Shown here piece after piece: positions 14,763-22,120 of a DNA stretch of 32,960 bases. Under the pieces are notes generated by a model. That model did not search any database and had not been told where the DNA came from. It saw only the letters and a list, made by a program, of their open reading frames with translations. Made by a program: the position numbers and the translations under genes. Each line of letters opens with the position of its first letter. The stretch's first letter is position 1. Source of the DNA: CAYVUV01 sp964455095 (GTDB lineage: Bacteria > Desulfobacterota > Binatia > HRBIN30 > CADEER01); contig CAYVUV010000066.1 of the NCBI GenBank assembly GCA_964455095.1, positions 1-32,960 of the forward strand, in the 5' to 3' direction.

Positions 14763-15869
14763 ATGCCGATGTACTGGCAACTGAAGCGTTGGAAGCCTGC
14801 CGATCGCGAGCGGACGATCGACCACCTCGCCGCGCTCCGCAAGGCGCTCGCCAAGGCGATCCCGCGGCGAACGGCATCGGACACCTTGCTTCTGGCGACA
14901 TGGAACGTACGCGACTTCGACTCGAACAAGTTCGGCCAGGGACCGCGGCTGGCCGAGTCGTTCCACTACATCGCCGAGGTGATTTCGGCGTTCGACCTGG
15001 TCGCCCTCCAGGAGGTGAATGAGGACATGCGGCCGTTCGAGCAGGTGATGAACCTGCTCGGGCCGTCGTGGAAGTACATCGCCACCGACTTGACCGAGGG
15101 ACCGTCCGGAAATGGCGAGCGAATGGTGTTCGTGTACGACTCAAACAAAGTGCAATTCAAACACATTGCCGGCGAGCTCGTCCTTCCGAAGGCTGCCCAG
15201 GTTGACGGGAAAGACCAATTCGCCCGCACCCCGTTCTTGGTGCGCTTCCAGTCCGGCTGGTTCAAGTTCAACCTCTGTACCGTCCACCTGTACTACGGGG
15301 ACACCGCCGGGGAGGGATACGCGCGACGGGTGGCGGAGATTGACGCGGTGGCCAAGTTTTTGAAGAAGCGGGCGGACAACGACGGGCAGAACTACATCCT
15401 GCTCGGCGACATGAACGTGGTCGACCCGGACGACGATACGATGAAGGCGCTCAAGAAGCACAAGTTCATTCTGCCGGCCGACCTCACTCTGGACAACAAC
15501 GCCCTGCGGTGGGTGAGCAACATGGGCGGGGACAAACACTACGACCAGATAGCGTTTCTGGTCCGCAAGGACGAGCTGGAGCTCGGGCCAAGTGAAAAGA
15601 ACGCCGGGGTCTTCAACTACTACCAAGCTGTGTACACCGAGGACGAGGCGGAGACGTACTACCCGCTCGGCAAGGGGAACCAGAAGTGGCCCGCGACGCC
15701 GGCACAGCGGAAGAAGTATTTCGCCAAGGAGTGGCGAACTTGGCAGATGTCTGACCACCTCCCGTTGTTCATCGAGCTGAGGATCGACTTCACCGACAAG
15801 TACTTGAAGCGAATCCGTGCCGCGGAACAGCCTGTCGACCCGCCCACACCGGACGCGACGGACGACTGA
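14763..15869 (+). CDS. Endonuclease/exonuclease/phosphatase family protein
   Basis: 368 residues with a complete EEP (DNase I-like) motif set: TWNVRDF (Asn48), ALQEVNED (metal Glu84), TVHLYYGD (His175), LLGDMNVVD (Asp216, Asn218), YDQIAF (Asp261), and MSDHLPLF (catalytic pair Asp331-His332). These residues coordinate Mg2+ and hydrolyse phosphodiesters or phosphomonoesters of nucleic acid, phosphoinositide or similar substrates. An unusual N-terminal 40 residues (YWQLKRWKPADRERTIDHL) precede the fold. No signal peptide, so cytosolic unless exported another way. Start ATG 14763 follows CGGAGG at good spacing. Stands alone. The substrate cannot be deduced; all catalytic residues are present, so it is probably active. 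Confidence 0.9.
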   Translation: MPMYWQLKRWKPADRERTIDHLAALRKALAKAIPRRTASDTLLLATWNVRDFDSNKFGQGPRLAESFHYIAEVISAFDLVALQEVNEDMRPFEQVMNLLGPSWKYIATDLTEGPSGNGERMVFVYDSNKVQFKHIAGELVLPKAAQVDGKDQFARTPFLVRFQSGWFKFNLCTVHLYYGDTAGEGYARRVAEIDAVAKFLKKRADNDGQNYILLGDMNVVDPDDDTMKALKKHKFILPADLTLDNNALRWVSNMGGDKHYDQIAFLVRKDELELGPSEKNAGVFNYYQAVYTEDEAETYYPLGKGNQKWPATPAQRKKYFAKEWRTWQMSDHLPLFIELRIDFTDKYLKRIRAAEQPVDPPTPDATDD

Positions 15870-15877
15870 CCGTCCTA

Positions 15878-15906
15878 GGGGGCAGAGGAGACGCTCTTCG
15901 CTTCTC
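15878..15906 (+). repeat. Dispersed GACGCTC repeat, copy C
   Basis: GGGGGCAGAGGAGACGCTCT followed by TCGCTTCTC, matching the first half of copies A and B. It lies just beyond the 3' side of the glycoside hydrolase fragment at 15980-16139. Confidence 0.55.
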
Positions 15907-15979
15907 ATCGGAGCGCTCGCGGGAAGCAGCAGGAAAACTCCGTCAGCAACCGCGGACGTGCAGCCGAGACTCCGGCCCC

Positions 15980-16139
15980 GCGTTGCGTCGAGGTGGCGAG
16001 CCGTTGCGCCCACGCCGACAGGACTGGCAGTGGAATCCGATGTAATCGCGCCGCCCGCGCTTGCCGACCGCCACGAAGCGCTGGCCGGAAACGCCGACGG
16101 CAAGAGGGGACGGATCCGGTTCGCCCGCGTCGGCATTGT
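15980..16139 (-). pseudogene. Internally deleted glycoside hydrolase gene copy
   Basis: Minus-strand 16136-16051 matches the 5' end of the intact gene (14216-14128), including the MPTRANRIRP start and the words for GQRFVSVGK. Then 16050-15980 matches its interior (about 13475-13410, the region encoding YIGFHCQLL). About 650 bases between them are missing, and the rest of the 3' end is gone. It is a dead, deleted copy, clear evidence of duplication followed by decay. Confidence 0.85.
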
Positions 16140-16147
16140 GCAGGGAG

Positions 16148-17194
16148 CTAGTACACGCCGGACGATATCAGTTGCTCTTTGATCTTCCCGGCTATCGCCC
16201 GATTGACCAGTGGCGTGTAGTGGCAGGCAAACTCTTTCTCTGGATCAGGGAGGGATATGATAGCCGCGTGAACGGCGTCGACGGGATCGATCCACAATAC
16301 GTTCTCTCTCTCGCTTACCTTCTTGAATGCAGCGGCCGGATGGGACACTCCGGGAATACTCTCATCCTTCCGCGGCAAGTACACGAACACCGGCACTGCA
16401 TTCAGCCGCCTGATTTCCCTGACGATCTGCTCCAGGAGTTTCTCGGATAGACTGTCGTCCTGCATGATGTCGACGGTCTTGGTATAGACGTGCCACTTCG
16501 AGCTGGCCCAATCGAACAGTTCAGAGTGAAACCCTGACAGCATTTCCTCCGGCGATGGAATCGGGGTCCCCTTCAGCTTCAGTGACCCCTCCTCGAGAAC
16601 AAAATAGGGCTTGGCGAAATCTCGAAACCACAAGTGGTTGCGCGGCAAGTCGGTGTTCACACAACCCAACATGACGATGGATGGCGTGAAATCAGCCCCC
16701 TCGCGTTGGAGCCGCAGCAGGATCTGATCGATTCCCCAGCCGTGCACCGCCGCGTTGAGCACGTCCGTTTGCGGCAGGTACGATTGCAAGATGGCGGGAT
16801 AGGATTCTGCGTCGTTGGCGCATTCGCCAAACGTGAACGAGTCGCCGATCGCCAGAATGCGCCTTCTGCTTGCGTCGTCCAGATCGAATTCCTGCGCACC
16901 TCGCACCTGGATCTTGTTGCTGCTGACGAATGCCCCCGAGACTTTTATGTCCCGGAGACCTGCTTTCAGTACCCACCCGTATACGGGATGGAACTCATCA
17001 ATCGGGTAGAAGAGCTTGTTGGTGTTGTACCGGTGACTGTTGAACCACTTGGCCCTCCACCACCACGAGTCGTTCGGGTAGGAATCGTCGATGCGTACAC
17101 CGACTGTTCTGACCACCACCTCTAAGATCAGCAGGAGCAGGACAAACGTTGTCGTTGAAATTGCCACCCCCTGCAGTAAGTCCTTGGATCTCAT
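16148..17194 (-). CDS. Membrane-anchored SGNH/GDSL-like hydrolase
   Basis: 348 residues. An N-terminal hydrophobic segment (ISTTTFVLLLLILEVVV, residues 12-28) anchors the protein, with the rest outside the cytoplasm. Block I of the SGNH fold is ILAIGDSFTFGECAND (Ser119 as the nucleophile), and NAAVHGWGIDQIL fits the block II Gly region. An Asn block III is suggested by MLGCVNTDLPRNH. At the C-terminus CHYTPLVNRAIAGKI resembles block V, but the canonical Asp three residues before His is not present, so catalysis may differ. Such proteins act as esterases or O-acyl transferases on glycans. Start ATG 17194. Codon use is clearly less GC-rich than its neighbours, suggesting transfer. Confidence 0.82.
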   Translation of the reverse strand: MRSKDLLQGVAISTTTFVLLLLILEVVVRTVGVRIDDSYPNDSWWWRAKWFNSHRYNTNKLFYPIDEFHPVYGWVLKAGLRDIKVSGAFVSSNKIQVRGAQEFDLDDASRRRILAIGDSFTFGECANDAESYPAILQSYLPQTDVLNAAVHGWGIDQILLRLQREGADFTPSIVMLGCVNTDLPRNHLWFRDFAKPYFVLEEGSLKLKGTPIPSPEEMLSGFHSELFDWASSKWHVYTKTVDIMQDDSLSEKLLEQIVREIRRLNAVPVFVYLPRKDESIPGVSHPAAAFKKVSERENVLWIDPVDAVHAAIISLPDPEKEFACHYTPLVNRAIAGKIKEQLISSGVY

Positions 17195-17327
17195 GCCTCG
17201 ACGTTAACGGTAAGGGGGGGATGTTCCGTCGGGTGGCGCGGGGAGAAGGGGGGCGCGAGATCGCGCTCTGGAACTTCTGGCAGACGGAGACGATCTGATC
17301 AACGGAACGCGGCCGGGTGGCTCTCAT

Positions 17328-17487
17328 AGGCTGTCGATCTTCTCGCAACGCGCGGATCGGCTCCGACTTCCCCCTTCGGCAAAGGGGGATTGAGGAGGAT
17401 TTTCCGAATGATCCGAACTCAAAAAATCCCCCCTAGCCCCCCTTTGCCAAAGGGGGGAAGCCGGACCCTTGAGAAAATCGACAGCCT
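17328..17487. mobile_element. 160-bp MITE/REPIN-like inverted repeat
   Basis: The outer arms AGGCTGTCGATCTTCTC (17328-17344) and GAGAAAATCGACAGCCT (17471-17487) are reverse complements with one mismatch. Inside them, 17367-17403 and 17423-17460 are again near-perfect inverted copies, each holding a CCCCCTT/AAGGGGG hairpin and an AAAATCC end. The whole folds on itself like a MITE or REPIN. It contains no gene and no obvious target-site duplication. It covers the region in which the upstream part of the next open frame would be read. Confidence 0.85.
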
Positions 17488-17512
17488 CCGGGAGATAAAC
17501 TTCTTTCGCGAA

Positions 17513-18601
17513 TTGCCGGGCAAAGCCGCGCGCACACTTCTCCTCGCGATATGCTCGTTGGTTGCAGGGGCGTGCGGCGTCTATACGCGGCCGTTCCGCG
17601 CCGCCGATGGGACGATCCTCCCCGGCAGCATTGCCACCATGGAGACCGCCATCATCGGTGGCACGCGGCAGCACCTCTGGTTCCGCGGCCGCGACCGCCG
17701 TGCGCCGGTGCTGCTCCTCCTGCACGCCGGCCCCGGGGTGAGCGAGGCGGCGATGTTCCGGGAATACGACAGCGCCCTCGAACAGCACTTCCTGGTCGTC
17801 TACTGGGAGCAGCGCGGCGCCGGGCGCTCGTACGACGCCGACGTGCCGCCGCAGTCGATGACGATCGCGCAGTTTCTCAGCGACCTCGACGAGGTCGTCG
17901 AGCTCATCCGCCAGCGCTTCCACCAGGACTCCGTCGTCCTGGTCGGCCACTCCTGGGGCACGGTGCTCGGCACGATCTACGCCCATGACCACCCGAAGAA
18001 GGTCGCCGCCTACGTCGGCGTCGGCCAGATCGCCGACGTGCGCGAGAGCGGGCAACTCTCCTACGAGTTCGCGCTCGCACAAGCCGAGCAACGCGGCAAC
18101 CGACGCGCCGCCCGGAAACTGCGCGCCATCGGCCCGCAGCCGCGCACGGCCGAGGCGATGTTCGCCAGGCTCGAGTGGGTCGAGCATTTCGGCGGGGCGT
18201 TCCACGCCGACCTCTCGATGGGCGACCTCATCGGCACGATGCTCATGAGCGACGAGGCCAACCTCGCCGACCTGTGGTACCTGCGCCAGGGCAGCCGCTA
18301 CTCGCTCGAGCGCTTGTGGCCCGAGCTGTCGGCGCTCGACCTGCGCGGCTACCGCTCCTTTGGGGTGCCGGTGTTCTTTCTGCTCGGCCGCTACGACTGG
18401 GAGATGCCGGCGAGCGTCGCCGCCGCGTACTTCGACACCATCGAGGCGCCTTGCAAACGTCTGGTGTGGTTCGAACATTCCGGTCACTACCCGCCGTTCG
18501 AAGAGCCGCGGAAGTTCGAACGCCTTCTCGTCGAGGACGTTCTGCCCCTGGCGCGCACGGGCGAGCGCGCGTGCTCGACTGCGGACGGGACCAGACCGTG
18601 A
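17513..18601 (+). CDS. Alpha/beta-hydrolase lipoprotein (proline-iminopeptidase-like)
   Basis: About 362 residues from TTG 17513. The start is uncertain: the frame is open back to ATG 17408, preceded by GAGGAGG, but 17328-17487 is a repeat element, so that N-terminus would be element-derived. From TTG the protein begins PGKAARTLLLAICSLVAGAC, a lipoprotein signal with Cys21 as the lipidated residue. The hydrolase fold shows LLLLHAGPGVSEAAM (oxyanion HGGPG-like), YWEQRGAGRSY, the nucleophile elbow VGHSWGTVLG, FFLLGRYDWEMP (acid) and EHSGHYPPFEEP (His). This matches peptidase S33/proline iminopeptidase-type enzymes acting on peptides or esters. Probably anchored to a membrane facing the periplasm. 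Confidence 0.85.
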   Translation: MPGKAARTLLLAICSLVAGACGVYTRPFRAADGTILPGSIATMETAIIGGTRQHLWFRGRDRRAPVLLLLHAGPGVSEAAMFREYDSALEQHFLVVYWEQRGAGRSYDADVPPQSMTIAQFLSDLDEVVELIRQRFHQDSVVLVGHSWGTVLGTIYAHDHPKKVAAYVGVGQIADVRESGQLSYEFALAQAEQRGNRRAARKLRAIGPQPRTAEAMFARLEWVEHFGGAFHADLSMGDLIGTMLMSDEANLADLWYLRQGSRYSLERLWPELSALDLRGYRSFGVPVFFLLGRYDWEMPASVAAAYFDTIEAPCKRLVWFEHSGHYPPFEEPRKFERLLVEDVLPLARTGERACSTADGTRP

Positions 18602-18641
18602 TCCTGCCCGCAGCAGCTCGGCCAAGTTGCCGTCGTCAGAT

Positions 18642-18745
18642 AATCACGAAAGCGCGACAGTACGAAAACACGAAACCTGATCCAGAGGCTCTGAGATTTT
18701 TTGGGTATGTCCTTCGTGCTTTCGCTATTTCGTGGTCTCGTGATT
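18642..18745. repeat. Imperfect inverted repeat with 33-bp arms, ATCACGAA type
   Basis: The arms at 18642-18674 and 18713-18745 pair at about 25 of 33 positions, with ends AATCACGA/TCGTGATT. The words CACGAA and TTCGTG relate it to 1040-1115. It occupies the middle of the 306-bp gap between the hydrolase and the dehydrogenase; apart from the ribosome site of the next gene I see nothing else in the gap. Confidence 0.75.
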
Positions 18746-18907
18746 CTCCAGATCGTCCGCGACACGCCTGGGTAGGAGTTGCTGGGGAAAGCCGCCGCTG
18801 CCAAAGGGGCAATCGCATATGCTACAGGCTCGGGGATCTTCTCTCCCGAGACGATCCGCACAAACGTGGAAGAGAAGTTCGCGGTCTGACGCCGGGAGGA
18901 AATCGAC

Positions 18908-20122
18908 ATGGAAATATCGGCCGCCTATCTGCCGCAGGCAATCTTCGCCCCGTCCGACCGCGGCGACATGCCCTCGCCGCGGGTCTTCATCGCGCCACAG
19001 CGCTACGTTCAGGGACAGCAGGTGCTGCGCGGCATCGGCCGATATCTCTCGCTCGTGCAAGCCAGGCGCGTCGCGTTGCTGATGTCGGAACGAGGCGCCC
19101 GAAACGAGGGCGTGCTGCTGCTGAACAGCCTGCGCGCCGCCGGCATCGAAGCGGTCGTCATGACCTTCAACGGCGAGTGTTCCATCGAGGAAATCACCGC
19201 CCACAGCGAGGCGTTGGCGCAGGAACGGATCGACTGCGTCGTCGCCGCCGGCGGCGGCAAGTGCATCGACGCGGGCAAGGGCGTGGCGTTTCGACTCGGC
19301 GCACCGGTGGTCATCGTGCCGACGCTGGCCTCCAACGATGCGCCCTGCTCGGCACTCTCGGTTCTCTACTCCCCGCAAGGCGTCTCCGCGGGCGTCGAGT
19401 TCTACCCGCACAGCCCGGCCCTCGTCGTCGTCGACACCGGCATCATCGCGGCCGCGCCGGAGCGCTACCTCGTCGCCGGCATGGGCGACGCCATGGCCAC
19501 CTGGTACGAAGCGCGCGTGTGCCTGCTGAACCCCGCGGCCGTCACGACCATCGGCGCGCGCCCGACGCTCGCCTCCTACGCCATCGGCGAAGTCTGCGCG
19601 CAGACCCTGTTCAAAGAGGGGCGCGACGCCGCCGCGGCGGTGGCGGCACACAGCGTGAACGAATCGCTGGAGACCGTCGTCGAGGCGAACACACTGCTCA
19701 GCGGCCTGGGTTTCGAGAGTGGCGGCCTCGCCGCCGCGCATGGCGTGGCCCAGAGCTATACCGCCATTCCGCAGGTGCACGCCAACTACCTCCACGGCGA
19801 GATGGTCGCCATGGGCACGCTCGCGCAACTGATGATGGAGTCGCGCCGCGACGAGGCAACCAGAGTCGCCGAGTTCTTCGCCGCCGTTGGTCTGCCGATA
19901 CACCTCGGCCAACTCTCACTCGATGCCACCGACACCGGCGCGCTCGACGTCATCGCCGATGGGACGCTGGCATTCCCGTTCATCGGCAACATGCCGCAGC
20001 CGGTCACCGCCGCGCTGGTGCGCTCGGCGGTGCTCGACGCCCACCGGCTGGGACTGTCCGTGGCCGAGAGGATCGGCGACGCCGCCTACAGGCGTCTGCA
20101 GCGGGGCAGCATCGGAACGTAG
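18908..20122 (+). CDS. Iron/zinc-containing alcohol dehydrogenase, glycerol dehydrogenase-like
   Basis: 404 residues of the Fe-ADH/DHQS-like superfamily, closest in motif to glycerol dehydrogenases. NAD-binding AAGGGKCIDAGKGVA (GGGK at 115-118) and PTLASNDAPCSALSVLY are the GldA signatures. Metal ligands fit Asp194 (GMGDAMATWYEA), His278 (LAAAHGV) and His296 (YLHGEMVA). It should oxidise glycerol or a similar vicinal diol with NAD+. About 15 residues precede the usual start of the family. Start ATG 18908 follows GGGAGGA, a strong ribosome site. Transcribed in the same direction as the protease that follows, 63 bp away, but functions look unrelated. Exact substrate not certain. Confidence 0.9.
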   Translation: MEISAAYLPQAIFAPSDRGDMPSPRVFIAPQRYVQGQQVLRGIGRYLSLVQARRVALLMSERGARNEGVLLLNSLRAAGIEAVVMTFNGECSIEEITAHSEALAQERIDCVVAAGGGKCIDAGKGVAFRLGAPVVIVPTLASNDAPCSALSVLYSPQGVSAGVEFYPHSPALVVVDTGIIAAAPERYLVAGMGDAMATWYEARVCLLNPAAVTTIGARPTLASYAIGEVCAQTLFKEGRDAAAAVAAHSVNESLETVVEANTLLSGLGFESGGLAAAHGVAQSYTAIPQVHANYLHGEMVAMGTLAQLMMESRRDEATRVAEFFAAVGLPIHLGQLSLDATDTGALDVIADGTLAFPFIGNMPQPVTAALVRSAVLDAHRLGLSVAERIGDAAYRRLQRGSIGT

Positions 20123-20185
20123 CCGCTCTTGGACGGACGTCTCGGTTGACCCACCTCGAACGGCTCGCCAATACTGCGCGCGGCG

Positions 20186-22120
20186 ATGCGTTTGGGCTCT
20201 TTCACCGCACCGGCGCGCGCGCCGTTGGTTCTGGCCGCCGCGCTGCTGCAGCTCGTCGCCGCGACGGGGGCGCGGGCCGGCATGCTGCCCGAGGCGATGC
20301 GCCAGCGCTTGCGCGACTCGCCGATCGTCGGGCGCGAGCTGGTCGATGCCCTCGACGCCGCGCCGCGCGCGCGCGTCATGCTCGTCTTTGCCGAGCCGGC
20401 GACGAAACAAGCGCGCACGCGTCTGCGCCGGCGCGCCGCCATCCGCGACACCGCCGCGGAGCTCGCTGACTCCGTCGGCGGCGAGCTCGCCGTGCGCCGC
20501 CGTTACGGCGCGATTCCGGCGCTGGCAGGTGAGATCACGGCGGCCGGCGTCCTGCGCCTCATGTCCGATCCGCGCGTGCGGCGCATCGATCTCGATACCG
20601 GCGGCAGCGGCGGACTCGCCGAGGCCGTGCCGCTGAGCGCGCTCGATGTCGTGCAGAGCCTCGGCTTCACCGGCCGCGGCGTCACCGTTGCCCAGCTCGA
20701 CAGCGGCGTCGATACGGACCACCCCGACCTCGCCGACTCGCTCGCCGACGAGCACTGCTTCTGCAGCGGCGGCGGCTGCTGTCCGAACGGGTTGGCGACG
20801 CAGAGCGGACCCGGCAGCGCCGAGGACGATCACGGCCACGGCACCAACGTCGCTGGCATCATCACCTCAAACGGCACCATCGCGCCGCGCGGCGGCGCGC
20901 CCGACGCCGCGCTGGTCGCGGTCAAGGTGCTCGACCACAACAACGCCTTCTGCTGTGTCTCCGACGTCGTCGCCGGACTCGACTGGGTGCTCGACCACCA
21001 CCCGGAGGTCGGTATCGTCAGTATGAGCCTGGGCACCTCTGCCCTCTTCCCCGACAGCTGCGACACGGCAACCGCCAACACCATCGCCCTGGCCGCAGCG
21101 GTCGACGCATTGACTGACGCCGGCGTCGCGGTCTTCGCCTCCGCCGGCAATCAGGGATCCGGCACGCGCATGTCGGCGCCGGCCTGTGTCGCCAACGCGA
21201 TCTCGGTCGGCGCCGTCTACGATGCCGATGTCGGCGAGCAACGCTTCGGCATCTGCACCGACCGGACAACCCGCGCCGACCAGGTGACCTGCTTCAGCAA
21301 CAGCAACGCGACCACCGATCTCTTCGCCCCCGGCGCGCCGATCACCTCGACCGGACGCGGCGGCGGCCGGTCGACGATCTCCGGCACCTCGCAAGCGACC
21401 CCGCTCGCAGCGGCATGCGCCGCCGATCTGCGCCAAGCCGTTCCGCACGCGGCGCCGGCGCGAATCGATGCGGCCCTGCGCGCGTCAGCAGTGCGGGTCA
21501 CCGACACCACCAACCGTTTGAGCTTTCCGCGCCTCGACTGTGCCCAGGCGCTCGACACCCTCACCATGCCCCTCTGCAGCGCGGCACCGAAGGACGGATG
21601 CGCGCCGGCAACGCGCTCGCTGCTGCTCGTGCGCGACACCGACGGCGCAGCCAACGAGTTGCTGTGGGCCTGGCTCGATGGTGCGACCACGCCCGGTGCG
21701 GCCGACTTCGGCGACCCGACCCGTTTCACCGACTACGGATTGTGCCTCTACGCCGGGACGTCAGCCGCCCTGGTCGCCCAGGCCGAGCTCGGCTCCAGCG
21801 CCACGCGGTGGGACCGCATCGGCCCGCAGGGGTTCCGCTACGTCGACCCGACCGGCAGCGCCAGCGGCATACGGCGCCTGTCTCTGCGCAGCAGCCGCAA
21901 TCAAGAGACCAGGGCGGTGGTCAGGGGCGAAGGACCCTGGCTACCCGCCCTCGACCTGCTCGGGGTCCCGGCTCCCATCGTCGTCCAGCTGGTTAACAGC
22001 GACAACGCCACCTGCCTGCAGGCGACCTATGCGGACGCCGACATCACCAACCAGGACACGCATCTGCTCCGCGCCCAGAACCAGCCGCCGGCAACGCCCG
22101 TCGCCGTCACTCGACGGTGA
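20186..22120 (+). CDS. Secreted subtilisin-like serine protease (S8) with C-terminal module
   Basis: 644 residues. Signal peptide: MRLGSFTAPARAPLVLAAAL followed by LQLVAATGARA. Residues about 45-140 look like an inhibitor-I9-type propeptide. The S8 domain has the triad Asp172 (QLDSGVDTDHPDL), His218 (DDHGHGTNVAG) and Ser402 (SGTSQATPLAA), with oxyanion Asn322 (SAGN). A Cys-rich loop (CFCSGGGCC, about 191-199) suggests disulfides. Residues about 480-640 form a separate beta-rich module (LLLVRDTDGAANELLWAWLD, DFGDPT, YGLCLYAG, VQLVNSDNATCLQATY), which I recall attached to many different secreted proteins of Binatota-like genomes. Expected to act outside the cytoplasm. Its 3' end overlaps the convergent glmS by 14 bases. 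Confidence 0.93.
   Translation: MRLGSFTAPARAPLVLAAALLQLVAATGARAGMLPEAMRQRLRDSPIVGRELVDALDAAPRARVMLVFAEPATKQARTRLRRRAAIRDTAAELADSVGGELAVRRRYGAIPALAGEITAAGVLRLMSDPRVRRIDLDTGGSGGLAEAVPLSALDVVQSLGFTGRGVTVAQLDSGVDTDHPDLADSLADEHCFCSGGGCCPNGLATQSGPGSAEDDHGHGTNVAGIITSNGTIAPRGGAPDAALVAVKVLDHNNAFCCVSDVVAGLDWVLDHHPEVGIVSMSLGTSALFPDSCDTATANTIALAAAVDALTDAGVAVFASAGNQGSGTRMSAPACVANAISVGAVYDADVGEQRFGICTDRTTRADQVTCFSNSNATTDLFAPGAPITSTGRGGGRSTISGTSQATPLAAACAADLRQAVPHAAPARIDAALRASAVRVTDTTNRLSFPRLDCAQALDTLTMPLCSAAPKDGCAPATRSLLLVRDTDGAANELLWAWLDGATTPGAADFGDPTRFTDYGLCLYAGTSAALVAQAELGSSATRWDRIGPQGFRYVDPTGSASGIRRLSLRSSRNQETRAVVRGEGPWLPALDLLGVPAPIVVQLVNSDNATCLQATYADADITNQDTHLLRAQNQPPATPVAVTRR

Noticed and set aside
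18175..20469. 764-codon open frame across the hydrolase, dehydrogenase and protease starts
   Set aside because: Arg-rich and low in pattern; the other frames encode well-conserved enzymes with catalytic residues.
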